From contig JAEWIZ010000034.1 of the NCBI GenBank assembly GCA_023386815.1, positions 62,001 to 126,000 of the forward strand: DNA of 64,000 nucleotides, in the 5' to 3' direction. The DNA comes from Bacillota bacterium (lineage in GTDB: Bacteria; Bacillota; Clostridia; Lachnospirales; Lachnospiraceae). Positions 34,290 to 42,982 of this stretch are shown one piece after another; positions within the stretch are counted from its first letter, which is position 1; every line of letters starts with the position of its first letter. Below the pieces are notes generated by a model. It ran no database searches. It was given only the letters and a program-made list of their open reading frames with translations, and was not told the origin of the DNA. A program made the position numbers and the translations under genes.

Positions 34290-35509
34290 TGAGGTGGAAG
34301 GACAAAATCAATCAAAAATATACACAAATATCGATCTATGTGATAATTACATGCCTAATAATTTATATACTGGGAGTTATCATTACAAAAATGCCTGAGA
34401 TCACCCATGAGGTAATTGAAAAGCTCACCTGGGTTATGGCTGTGATTAAGCCGGTTATCATCGGATTTGCTTTTGCATACATCCTTAATCCGGTAGTTGA
34501 CTTTTTCGAAAAACGATATCAAAAGCTGAAAGAGGTAAAGTTATTTGGCGGTATTGTAGCGCCAAGGAGTTGGGCGGTATTGACTGCAGTATTTGTGTTG
34601 CTAGTGGTTGTAGCAGGGCTAATCTCAGTGCTTGTATATACAGTCACAGATCAGATTAGATTGGCTAGTTTCGACGACTTGACAAATCTGGCACAAGTAT
34701 ATGGGAATAGCTTTAACTCTTTTATCAAATCAATTGGTGAATTACTAGATAAAATGAATTTAGAATCTCAGCAATTTAAGAAATATGTAGATGAACTTAC
34801 AAATGCAATTGGTGCCGGTCTCATGAGTTTTGTGGATTCCACGGTTAACTCCGTAAAAAATATATCCGGACAGGTCACAACGATTGTTTTTGCCCTGATC
34901 ATTGCATTCTACTTTTTATTAGACGGAAAAATCTTTACTAACTTTTTAAATAAGTTTATGAGAGCTATGTTTAGTGATAGTTTTAATGGTAAGGTGAAAA
35001 GAACACTTAATGATCTGGATGAAGTATTTTCGGGTTATATCAGAGGTCAGCTTACAGATGCTTTAGTAATGGCCTTTCTTATAAGCATAACACTAACCAT
35101 TGTTGGTGTGAAGTTCGCAATTATCATAGGTATTTTGGCAGGTATCGGTAACCTGATCCCCTATGTAGGACCTGTGGTAGCTTATATTACTGCATCATTA
35201 TCCTGCCTTGTAACAGGGGATATGAAAACCTGGATTATTGCAATGATAGCACTTTTTGCTATTCAGTTTATTGACGGCAATATTATTGGACCCAAGCTTT
35301 TGAGTAATTCAATTCAAATACACCCCTTGGTAGTTATTGTTTCTCTGATTGTTGGCAGCGCAATTGGGGGATTGCTTGGTATGTTACTTGCAGTACCCGT
35401 TGGTGCTTTTATTAAGCTTATTTTTGTACGTTTTGTTGATCAACGTTTGGAACATAGAGAACAAGAACAGAAAGAGCAGGTAAGTAACACACAGAATAAA
35501 AAGGCATAA
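34289..35509 (+). CDS. AI-2E family transporter
   Basis: 406-residue membrane protein of the AI-2E family (PF01594), with seven or eight helices: two at the N-terminus, one near residue 95, and a C-terminal group containing GILAGIGNLIPYVGPVVAYI and FIDGNIIGPKLLSNSIQIHP, both hallmark motifs. Family members export varied small molecules or Na+; a quorum-signal role is not implied. GGAGG lies fourteen bases before the ATG, somewhat far, so coupling to the upstream stop codon probably helps initiation. The C-terminus is short, charged and glutamine-rich. Confidence 0.92.
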   Translation: MRWKDKINQKYTQISIYVIITCLIIYILGVIITKMPEITHEVIEKLTWVMAVIKPVIIGFAFAYILNPVVDFFEKRYQKLKEVKLFGGIVAPRSWAVLTAVFVLLVVVAGLISVLVYTVTDQIRLASFDDLTNLAQVYGNSFNSFIKSIGELLDKMNLESQQFKKYVDELTNAIGAGLMSFVDSTVNSVKNISGQVTTIVFALIIAFYFLLDGKIFTNFLNKFMRAMFSDSFNGKVKRTLNDLDEVFSGYIRGQLTDALVMAFLISITLTIVGVKFAIIIGILAGIGNLIPYVGPVVAYITASLSCLVTGDMKTWIIAMIALFAIQFIDGNIIGPKLLSNSIQIHPLVVIVSLIVGSAIGGLLGMLLAVPVGAFIKLIFVRFVDQRLEHREQEQKEQVSNTQNKKA

Positions 35510-35532
35510 AATTAACAAATTATAACATAAAC

Positions 35533-35548
35533 TTAAGGAAAATTTAAG
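35533..35548. promoter_or_regulatory. TTAAG direct repeat, candidate response-regulator site
   Basis: TTAAGGAAAAT and TTAAGAAAATA are 11 bases apart, the spacing used by OmpR-family activators. A -10-like TATTAT follows at 35582 without a good -35, so activation is plausible. No two-component genes are in the window. Confidence 0.4.
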
Positions 35549-35670
35549 AAAATATGTAGTAAATTTGTAATCTATTTGCTGTATTATGAAATAAGGTTGT
35601 TTTTGTGAGAAGCGTATAAAAGGCTTTCATTATTCTTTATAGAATGCAAATAAGGCAGATGAGGTGCAAT

Positions 35671-36435
35671 ATGGATAACAATATATCCGAGAACATAATA
35701 GAAGTGAAGAATGTAAAAAAGGTTTACCGGATGGGAAAGGAACGAATCTGTGCAGTAGACGATGTGAGTTTTGTCATCAAAAGAGGTGAGTTCTGCTGTT
35801 TATATGGTGTATCCGGCTCTGGTAAGTCTACCTTGTTGAATCTTATGGCCGGAATTGAGAAGCTTTCTTCGGGACAAATAATTATTAAGGGTAGTAATGT
35901 TCATAAGATGGGAGAAAAGGGTCTAGCGAAATTTAGACAGAACAATCTGGGTTTTGTTTTCCAATCCTATAACCTGTTGAATATGATGACTGCCTTAGAG
36001 AATGTTGAGCTTCCGCTTATCTTTAAGAATATACCAGTTAAAAAAAGAAGGAAGATGGCAAGGGATATGTTGATCAAGGTTGGGCTCGGACCGAGATTGA
36101 GGCATAAACCAAAGGAAATGAGCGGTGGTCAACAGCAGAGAGTAGGAATTGCAAGAGCCTTTGTTTCAAATCCGGAGATCGTATTTGCCGATGAACCAAC
36201 GGGAAATCTGGATTCTAAAACCTCGAAGGAAGTAATGGATCTAATCAAAGAGATGGCAAGAACGAATCACCAAACCATCGTTATGGTAACCCACGACCGA
36301 AAGTTGGCGGAATACGCGGATCGTATCATTCATATCCTTGATGGAAAAATAGAAAATATTGAAGTGGTACATAAGGAAGAACCGTCAAAAGAGGGATTAG
36401 AACAATCAAGTGTAATTGTAGATGAAGTATCATAA
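35671..36435 (+). CDS. ABC transporter ATP-binding protein (MacB/LolD type)
   Basis: 254 residues. Walker A GVSGSGKST near residue 46, Q-loop FVFQSYNLLN, signature MSGGQQQRVGIARAF, Walker B VFADEPTGNLDSKT and H-loop VTHDR are intact. The LDS following TGN and the short length place it with ATPases of the MacB/LolCDE/FtsE superfamily, which drive mechanotransmission or extrusion. The ATG at 35671 follows GAGGTG; upstream in-frame starts lack such a site. The operon continues with a large exported protein, a small membrane protein and an FtsX-like permease. Confidence 0.93.
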   Translation: MDNNISENIIEVKNVKKVYRMGKERICAVDDVSFVIKRGEFCCLYGVSGSGKSTLLNLMAGIEKLSSGQIIIKGSNVHKMGEKGLAKFRQNNLGFVFQSYNLLNMMTALENVELPLIFKNIPVKKRRKMARDMLIKVGLGPRLRHKPKEMSGGQQQRVGIARAFVSNPEIVFADEPTGNLDSKTSKEVMDLIKEMARTNHQTIVMVTHDRKLAEYADRIIHILDGKIENIEVVHKEEPSKEGLEQSSVIVDEVS

Positions 36436-36476
36436 TACTTGAATAATGAAATGAAAGGAAGCAAAGGGGTAGAAGG

Positions 36477-38924
36477 ATGAGGATGAAAAAGTTTTTAGTT
36501 GCGCTATTAGTATTTATAATGGTGGCTTCGGGAATCACTGGTACAGATTATCAAGTAAAAGCAGCGAGTACAACAATTAAAGTAGTTGAGAATCAGGATT
36601 TAATAGCTAATCCGGGGCAAACAACGCATTTAAAAGTTCCGATTATAGCTGAAGGAGAATACATACCTTTACCAAAAATAGATTTTGTAGCTTCTGGGGA
36701 CAAGACAGTACCTTTTACTACTACTACGCCATACTTAACGCAGGGAGATAGTAAAGTATTGCATGTCTCTAATGCAGTAAGAACAAACTTAGAATTTGAT
36801 GTCAAAATGAGCGATACAGCTTCAATTGGTACCTATCCGATTAATGTCAGATTCAGATATGACAATGATTCTGACCGTGAAACAGACGATATTACAATAA
36901 CTATAACGCTTAATATTAAGGTTACCGAGGAAAAAACGCCAATTCAGTTAACCCTTGGATCTCCATCCTTAAGCAGCTCTGCCATAGGAAGTGATTCAGA
37001 ACTTTCATTTTCAGTTAGAAATGAAGGAGAAATTGATGCAAAAAGCGTTTATCTGACCATGAATTATGGGGATAGCATCGAGGAACTCTACACAGCAAAG
37101 CAAATTAAAGTCGGAGATCTAACAGCCGGTGCTAATAGTATCATCACACTGCCGGTTAGGATTCTATCTACTGCTACGGTAGGCAGAAAGAGTATCACTG
37201 CAAATTTTACATATAAGACACCGGATGGTGAGTCAAAGACAGCTACCTATAATGTATCTGTTAATTTAAGTCCAAATACGACTTATGATCAGTCACCCAA
37301 ATTAATAGTAGAAGATGTTACATCACCTGATAGTCTAGATCCCGGAGATTCCTTTAAAATCAAATTAAACCTGCAAAATATCGGAGGAGAAAATGCGAAG
37401 AATGTTGTGGTTGATGTGGATAGTTCCAGTATTGACACAACGGGAATCTTAAAGAAATATTATACGGATGGTATTACAAGTGCAGATACCTTTGAACTAG
37501 AAGAGATAAAAACGGTTACGATTCCACTGTCGGTATCAAAATATGCAACAGGCGGATTAAAAACAGTTAAATTAGTTATTACCTATGCAGATGAGAAAGG
37601 AAATACCTACACCTTAACAAATAACGTTTACGTAGATGTAAAGGCAACTGGGACATCGGGCAGTACGGATATTGTTGTTAGCAATGTAACCCAATCTCCA
37701 CTTCAGCCCAAGGCTGGAGAAAAGGTGGTAGTAACCTTTGATGTAAAGAATAAGGGTTCTGTTACGGTAAAGGATTTAAAGGTAGCTACCGAAGGACTTA
37801 CCTCAGCAACCTTTATACCGGTATTGTCTGAGCCCTATCAATACTTTGAGGAATTACCCGCTGGCAAATCAGTTAAGGTGAAGGTTCCACTCATCGTGTC
37901 TGAAACCATTGTAGAGGGTGTTAATAATATAACAATTAAATACAGCTATAGCGGCGGGGACGGAACGGTTACGATTCCTGTACTTAACGTACAAAACGAT
38001 GCTGTAAGTGTGAGTAAGCCAAAGCTTATCGTAAGCAAATATTATACAGACGCTGATGAACTTCGTGCTGGCTCAACCTTTAACTTTACCTTTGATTTAT
38101 ATAATACGAATGCGAAGGTAGCTGCCAAGAATATTACAGTTACCATTGCACAGGCGGATAATATTTTTAGTGTAACACAGGGAAGCAATAGCTTTTTTAT
38201 TGAAAAAATGAGTCCAGGTGAGACTGTTTCTAAAACCCTGGAAATGAAGGTAAAGTCAGATGCAACCACCAAAGCATATCCTCTTGATATTACCATTGAG
38301 TATGAATTTGATGGTGCGGAACCTAACCCAACCACAGGTGAAATTGGTGAGTCCAAGACGGAGAAGTTGAATCTTCAAGCGGTTGAAAATGCAAGGCCGG
38401 TTGTTGATAATGTAAATGTTTATTCCTGGGATGGAAATGTTACAATGGGGAATCCGGCATATCTTTCCTTTGAATTTTATAATATGGGAAAGTCACAGTT
38501 AAATAATGTAGTTGCAACGGTGGAAGGTGACTTCGCAAAATCGGATGGCAACATGTATTTTATAGGAAATGTAGCAGCTGGAACCTCTTCCTATGTTGAA
38601 TTTGAGGTTTTACCAAATATGCAGGGAACCGCCAGCGGAGTTCTGAAGATTAGCTATGAGGATAGTAATGGTGATACCGTTGAGTTTACAAAAGAATTTA
38701 CAGCAGAGGTAATGGGTGCTGTAGTTATTGATCCAGGCATGCCAGGGGACGGTTCTGGTGAGGTATTTAATCCCACACCGGCTGTTAAAGCACCAATCCT
38801 GCCAGTATGGTTATTTGTTATTATACAAATTATCATCTTTGCACTAGCAGTGCCAATCACCAGAAAAATCATGATTAATTCTCACAGAGCAAAGCTTCGT
38901 AAAAAGGAAGAAGAACAGTATTAA
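36477..38924 (+). CDS. large exported CARDB-like multidomain protein with C-terminal anchor
   Basis: 815 residues. Signal peptide (MRMKKFLVALLVFIMVASG, cleaved about residue 30), then a tandem series of immunoglobulin-like beta domains of the CARDB/NEW3 type, each with a pattern like DPGDSFKIKLNLQNIGGENA or KAGEKVVVTFDVKNKG, and a final membrane helix (PVWLFVIIQIIIFALAVPIT) with a basic cytoplasmic tail. It resembles COG1361 S-layer-like proteins. Located between the ATPase and permease of an ABC exporter, it probably works outside the cell as its adaptor. Start could be this ATG or the one six bases later. Confidence 0.88.
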   Translation: MRMKKFLVALLVFIMVASGITGTDYQVKAASTTIKVVENQDLIANPGQTTHLKVPIIAEGEYIPLPKIDFVASGDKTVPFTTTTPYLTQGDSKVLHVSNAVRTNLEFDVKMSDTASIGTYPINVRFRYDNDSDRETDDITITITLNIKVTEEKTPIQLTLGSPSLSSSAIGSDSELSFSVRNEGEIDAKSVYLTMNYGDSIEELYTAKQIKVGDLTAGANSIITLPVRILSTATVGRKSITANFTYKTPDGESKTATYNVSVNLSPNTTYDQSPKLIVEDVTSPDSLDPGDSFKIKLNLQNIGGENAKNVVVDVDSSSIDTTGILKKYYTDGITSADTFELEEIKTVTIPLSVSKYATGGLKTVKLVITYADEKGNTYTLTNNVYVDVKATGTSGSTDIVVSNVTQSPLQPKAGEKVVVTFDVKNKGSVTVKDLKVATEGLTSATFIPVLSEPYQYFEELPAGKSVKVKVPLIVSETIVEGVNNITIKYSYSGGDGTVTIPVLNVQNDAVSVSKPKLIVSKYYTDADELRAGSTFNFTFDLYNTNAKVAAKNITVTIAQADNIFSVTQGSNSFFIEKMSPGETVSKTLEMKVKSDATTKAYPLDITIEYEFDGAEPNPTTGEIGESKTEKLNLQAVENARPVVDNVNVYSWDGNVTMGNPAYLSFEFYNMGKSQLNNVVATVEGDFAKSDGNMYFIGNVAAGTSSYVEFEVLPNMQGTASGVLKISYEDSNGDTVEFTKEFTAEVMGAVVIDPGMPGDGSGEVFNPTPAVKAPILPVWLFVIIQIIIFALAVPITRKIMINSHRAKLRKKEEEQY

Positions 38925-38968
38925 CAGAAGGCAAGAGTTCTGGACATAGAATGGAGGAGTAGAGAAGT

Positions 38969-39244
38969 ATGGAGTTAAATATGACCGAATTAAACATAGC
39001 ATCCATTACAGCAGTAGCCACAGAGGTAATAGCAACCAATGAGGGGATGCCTGCAGGGGACGGTGGCTATACAGAGGGCGGTATGAATACAGAGATAGGA
39101 GTACCATCGACGAAAGACCCATTGTTATCCTCATGGCCATTTGTAATAGGTATTTCAGCAGCCGTACTACTTGTTAGTGTTGCCCTGGGAATTTTGTTAG
39201 CTAAGAGAAAAATCAAAAAAGGAATTGAGCTTTATGAAGATTAG
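38969..39244 (+). CDS. small single-pass membrane protein in ABC exporter operon
   Basis: 91 residues: a Gly- and Thr-rich N-terminal part that is probably external, one helix at about 52-76 (WPFVIGISAAVLLVSVALGI) and a basic end. There is no recognised domain. GGAGGAGTAGAG precedes the ATG. It overlaps the permease start by 11 bases, so it is translated together with it; likely an accessory subunit of the exporter. The ending IKKGIELYED is hydrophilic. Confidence 0.78.
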   Translation: MELNMTELNIASITAVATEVIATNEGMPAGDGGYTEGGMNTEIGVPSTKDPLLSSWPFVIGISAAVLLVSVALGILLAKRKIKKGIELYED

Positions 39245-40562
39245 CGACTTATTCAAAATGGGTTTAAGGAGTTTGTCTCGTAGAAAGGCTAGAACAATAT
39301 TAACGGTAATTGGCGTTATTATTGGTGCTCTATCCATTATTATCGTAATATCCATAGGAAAAGGGATGGAGAGCAATTTTGAATCACAGGTTATGCAGCA
39401 GGGTGGAATTACTACAATTACGGTGAGTACCTATGCTGACGTATTTGATGATGACGGCAAATGGATCAGTAATAAGGAGCAGAAGTTAAGTGATGATCTG
39501 GTAGAACAGATCAGAGGGATAGAGCATGTACGTGCAGTATCACCGGTGATTAATAAAAATGCGACTCTGTATAGCGGAAAGTACATGAGCTGGATTTATA
39601 TTACTGCCATGGATATGAGTGTATTTGAGGCTTTTGACTTCCCTGAGCTTACCTATGGTACCTACCCATCTGAAGAGGATAACTCCCAGATTATTTTTGG
39701 ATATACATCTCCTTATGGTTTTCAGGATCCAACCTCCAGAATGGGGCAACAAAAACAGATTGATCTCCAAAAGACGAAGGTAGAGCTTCGATTTGATGAA
39801 TTTCAGACAGATTCGAAGAAAAAGGCCTTTAGTCTGCCATTAAAAAATATTTCTAAAATGGTTCAGACCAATGGAGAATTTGACTATAATACTTATATGG
39901 ATATTAATTACTTTAAAGAAGTCTATATGAAGTATTGTAACACCCTGTCTTTGGAGGATCGTAAAAAAGCAATTAAAACAATTGAAGAGTATCAACAGAT
40001 TAAGCTAAATGTTGATAATGTAAATAATGTAACAGAGGTACAGGATGCAATTGAGAAATTAGGATACCAGTCCTATAGTATGATGCAGTATTTGGAACCC
40101 TTGAAAAATGCATCCAAAACACTGCAAATTGTTATCGGTATTCTAGGGGCTGTTGCCATGGTAGTATCTGCAATTAATATCGCTAATACAATGATTATGT
40201 CAATCTATGAACGGACAAAAGAAATCGGTATTATGAAGGTATTGGGATGTACGATCAAAGATATTAGAAACCTGTTCCTGTTTGAAGCTGCGATGATTGG
40301 TTTATTCGGAGGACTCATAGGTGTTATTTTGGGCTATATTGCCTCCTTCCTGTTTAATACCTTCGGAGGGCCGGTGTTTAGTGTTCTAATGTCCGGCGGG
40401 GCGATGTATGATATGGAGAATACCAAGTTTTCCATCATACCAATCTATTTACCATTTGCCTCACTAGCAATTTCCGTAGCAGTAGGACTTCTGTCCGGTT
40501 ACTTCCCGGCACTTCGTGCTACAAGGATTAGCGCAATTGAAGCTATGAAGACAGAAGGTTAA
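39234..40562 (+). CDS. FtsX/MacB-like ABC transporter permease
   Basis: 442 residues. The N-terminal helix follows the MacB_PCD start MGLRSLSRRKARTILTVIG; a periplasm-side domain of about 230 residues follows; then three C-terminal FtsX helices with IMSIYERTKEIGIMKVLGCT and the conserved end FPALRATRISAIEAMKTE. The ATG at 39234 is used, with AAGGAA upstream inside the previous gene. Together with the ATPase at 35671 it forms a type VII ABC system, which usually exports peptides or lipids or transmits force across the membrane. Confidence 0.92.
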   Translation: MKISDLFKMGLRSLSRRKARTILTVIGVIIGALSIIIVISIGKGMESNFESQVMQQGGITTITVSTYADVFDDDGKWISNKEQKLSDDLVEQIRGIEHVRAVSPVINKNATLYSGKYMSWIYITAMDMSVFEAFDFPELTYGTYPSEEDNSQIIFGYTSPYGFQDPTSRMGQQKQIDLQKTKVELRFDEFQTDSKKKAFSLPLKNISKMVQTNGEFDYNTYMDINYFKEVYMKYCNTLSLEDRKKAIKTIEEYQQIKLNVDNVNNVTEVQDAIEKLGYQSYSMMQYLEPLKNASKTLQIVIGILGAVAMVVSAINIANTMIMSIYERTKEIGIMKVLGCTIKDIRNLFLFEAAMIGLFGGLIGVILGYIASFLFNTFGGPVFSVLMSGGAMYDMENTKFSIIPIYLPFASLAISVAVGLLSGYFPALRATRISAIEAMKTEG

Positions 40563-40597
40563 AATGTTTATTTCTAAAATTTGAATATAACAGATAT

Positions 40598-40655
40598 GAC
40601 CTAAAGCAAGTGTCTAAAGGAATAAAATCTTTTTGGACACTTGTTTTAGGTCTAA
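40598..40655 (+). terminator. terminator of the ABC exporter operon
   Basis: GACCTAAA-CAAGTGTC (40598) pairs with GACACTTG-TTTTAGGTC (ending 40652), with a few mismatches. Confidence 0.65.
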
Positions 40656-40689
40656 ACTAAGATAAAAATTTGATTTTTAGGTGACATAT

Positions 40690-40867
40690 GGTATAATATC
40701 GACAGATATTATACCAGTGCCGAACGAAGTGAGTGCACATCTTGGCACGGAGTGCCATAAGATGTAAGCTTGCTTACATCTTATAATATCGACAGATATT
40801 ATACTTGTCTGCTTGCAGACAATGGTGCCGAACGAAGTGAGTGCACATCTTGGCACGGAGTGCCATA
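40690..40867. repeat. cluster of nested palindromes and 43-bp direct repeats
   Basis: A 43-bp segment occurs twice without change (40717-40759 and 40825-40867), each containing TGGCAC-GGA-GTGCCA. A palindrome with arms GGTATAATATC/GATATTATACC and loop GACA is at 40690-40715; a slightly shorter copy is at 40782-40803. Between them are two more hairpins: 13-bp arms ATAAGATGTAAGC at 40757-40784, and TTGTCTGC-TT-GCAGACAA at 40805-40822. The GAACGAAGTGAGTG core resembles REP-like intergenic elements. It fills most of the gap after the exporter operon. Confidence 0.85.
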
Positions 40868-40901
40868 TCATGTATACAAAATATAGGACGAGGTGATTGA
40901 G

Positions 40902-41411
40902 ATGAAATGTAATGTTTGTGGAAGACAAACAATGAATGAAGAAGCTAATTTTTGTGAATACTGCGGAGGCTCCTTCCGAGAACATATGCAACAGCAGCCA
41001 ATGAATCAAATGCCACCCTACAATCAAGGTAATTTGTATCATCAGGAAAATTCGTACCCTGCCGGACCGATGCCTAATATGATGCCAGGAGCTAATCCCC
41101 AGAGCAACCCTAATTTGGTACAACCGGAGAAACCAACCTCATTTTTGGATTGGCTGGGTACTTATGGAATTATGCTAATCCCTTGTGTGGGATGGCTGGT
41201 TTTTATTGTAATGCTATTCATTTGGGGATTTGGTAGCAAGGCTTCCACCAGTAAGAAGAACTGGGCAAGAGCGACACTAATCTTTGCTGGAGTACTATTG
41301 GTATTGGTGATTGCTTATTTAGCAATGATAATGCCGCTATATATGGATATCTATCAGCAGATGATGAATGGAACATTTGATATGAACAGCTACTATAACA
41401 GTTTACAGTAA
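40902..41411 (+). CDS. zinc-ribbon membrane protein
   Basis: 169 residues. An N-terminal zinc ribbon (CNVCGRQTMNEEANFCEYCG), a Pro/Asn/Gln-rich linker of about 60 residues, then two membrane helices. Zinc-ribbon plus small membrane domain proteins are common in Firmicutes and their function is mostly unknown. The ATG is preferred to a GTG nine bases upstream because GAGGTG fits only the former. It begins 34 bases after the repeat cluster, so the repeats may lie in its leader. Confidence 0.82.
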   Translation: MKCNVCGRQTMNEEANFCEYCGGSFREHMQQQPMNQMPPYNQGNLYHQENSYPAGPMPNMMPGANPQSNPNLVQPEKPTSFLDWLGTYGIMLIPCVGWLVFIVMLFIWGFGSKASTSKKNWARATLIFAGVLLVLVIAYLAMIMPLYMDIYQQMMNGTFDMNSYYNSLQ

Positions 41412-41485
41412 TGAAATGTACATCCTTGTGGGATAATTGATTGGTATATAAAGTTAAATGATATTAATAAAATGTGAGGTAGATT

Positions 41486-42967
41486 ATGAGTACAATAAGA
41501 ACAAGATTTGCGCCAAGCCCAACTGGAAGAATGCATGTTGGTAATTTGAGAACGGCGTTATACGAATATTTGATTGCTAAGCATGAAGGCGGTTCCTTTA
41601 TCCTACGAATTGAAGATACGGATCAGGAACGTCTGGTAGAGGGTGCAGTGGATATTATCTATCGTACCATCAAGGGAACCGGATTAATTCATGATGAAGG
41701 TCCTGACAAAGATGGCGGCTATGGCCCATATGTACAAAGTGAACGTATGGCTAGCGGTATTTATCTTGAATATGCAAAGGAGCTAATAGAAAAGGGAGCA
41801 GCCTATTATTGCTTCTGTACGAAGGATCGTCTGGCTTCCTTAAAGACCGCAGTGGGTGGAAACTCAGAAGAGGAAGAGGAAGAGAAGGAAGTTAAGGAAA
41901 TTATAAAATATGATAAGCACTGTCTCCATTTAACCAAGGAAGAAATTGCAGCAAATCTGGCAGCTGGATTACCTTATGTTATTCGTCAAAACAATCCAAC
42001 GGAGGGCTCAACAACCTTCCATGATGCAATATTTGGTGATATCACAGTGGATAATGAAGAACTTGATGATATGATATTAATTAAATCTGATGGTTATCCT
42101 ACTTACAACTTTGCAAATGTTATCGATGACCATATGATGAAGATTACTCATGTTGTCAGAGGAAATGAATATCTTTCCTCCACACCAAAGTATACAAGAT
42201 TATATCAGGATTTTGGCTGGGAAGAGCCAGTCTATGTACACCTTCCTTTAATCACAAATGAAGAGCATAAGAAATTAAGTAAGCGAAGCGGACATTCTTC
42301 TTATGAAGATTTATTAGAACAGGGCTTTGTGTCAGAAGCAATTATTAACTTTGTTGCTCTCCTAGGCTGGAGTTCTCCTAATAATACTGAAATTATGTCC
42401 CTAGAAGAACTGATTCGCGAGTTTGATTATACCCATATCAATAAGGCGCCAGCAGTGTTTGACGTGGTTAAGCTTCGTTGGATGAATGGCGAGTATTTAA
42501 AGAAAATGGACTTTGACCAGTACTATGAGCTGGCAATGCCTTATATAAAGGCAGTAATCACAAAGGAACTTGATTTAAAGAAGATAGCAGCATTAGTGAA
42601 AACCAGGATTGAGACCTTGGTGGATATCCAGGGAATGATCGATTTCTTTGAAGAATTGCCAGACTATGATATCGCAATGTTTACTCATAAGAAAATGAAA
42701 ACGGATAGTGTAAGTTCACTCCAGGTATTAAAGGACTTATTGCCTCAGTTTGAAGCACTTGAAGACTATTCTGAAGCTAGTATAGAAGCACTTTTAATGG
42801 CCTATATTGCTGAGAAGGGCATTAAAAATGGACAAGGTCTATGGCCGATTAGAACAGCAGTGTCAGGTAAACAGTCCACACCTGGCGGTGCATATGAGAT
42901 TATGAATATTCTTGGTAAGGAAGAAAGCCTGCGTCGTATTAAGGTGGCAATTGATAAACTTAGTTAA
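41486..42967 (+). CDS. gltX: glutamyl-tRNA synthetase
   Basis: Charges tRNA(Glu) with glutamate. 493 residues, normal bacterial length. The HIGH-type motif reads PSPTGRMHVGNLRTALYEY, the glutamate-specific block is LRIEDTDQERLVEGA, and the KMSKS equivalent is KLSKRSGHSS. No cysteines of the zinc-binding type are evident beyond CFC. AATGTGAGGTAG precedes the ATG. It is followed 15 bases later by a UvrD-like helicase, perhaps on the same transcript. I cannot tell whether it also charges tRNA(Gln). Confidence 0.96.
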   Translation: MSTIRTRFAPSPTGRMHVGNLRTALYEYLIAKHEGGSFILRIEDTDQERLVEGAVDIIYRTIKGTGLIHDEGPDKDGGYGPYVQSERMASGIYLEYAKELIEKGAAYYCFCTKDRLASLKTAVGGNSEEEEEEKEVKEIIKYDKHCLHLTKEEIAANLAAGLPYVIRQNNPTEGSTTFHDAIFGDITVDNEELDDMILIKSDGYPTYNFANVIDDHMMKITHVVRGNEYLSSTPKYTRLYQDFGWEEPVYVHLPLITNEEHKKLSKRSGHSSYEDLLEQGFVSEAIINFVALLGWSSPNNTEIMSLEELIREFDYTHINKAPAVFDVVKLRWMNGEYLKKMDFDQYYELAMPYIKAVITKELDLKKIAALVKTRIETLVDIQGMIDFFEELPDYDIAMFTHKKMKTDSVSSLQVLKDLLPQFEALEDYSEASIEALLMAYIAEKGIKNGQGLWPIRTAVSGKQSTPGGAYEIMNILGKEESLRRIKVAIDKLS

Positions 42968-42982
42968 ACGGACGGAGGGACT

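Noticed and set aside
40677..41123. 148-codon minus-strand reading frame with repeated HSVPRCALTSFG
   Set aside because: It is produced by reading through the 43-bp repeats and the antisense of the zinc-ribbon gene, with no ribosome site.
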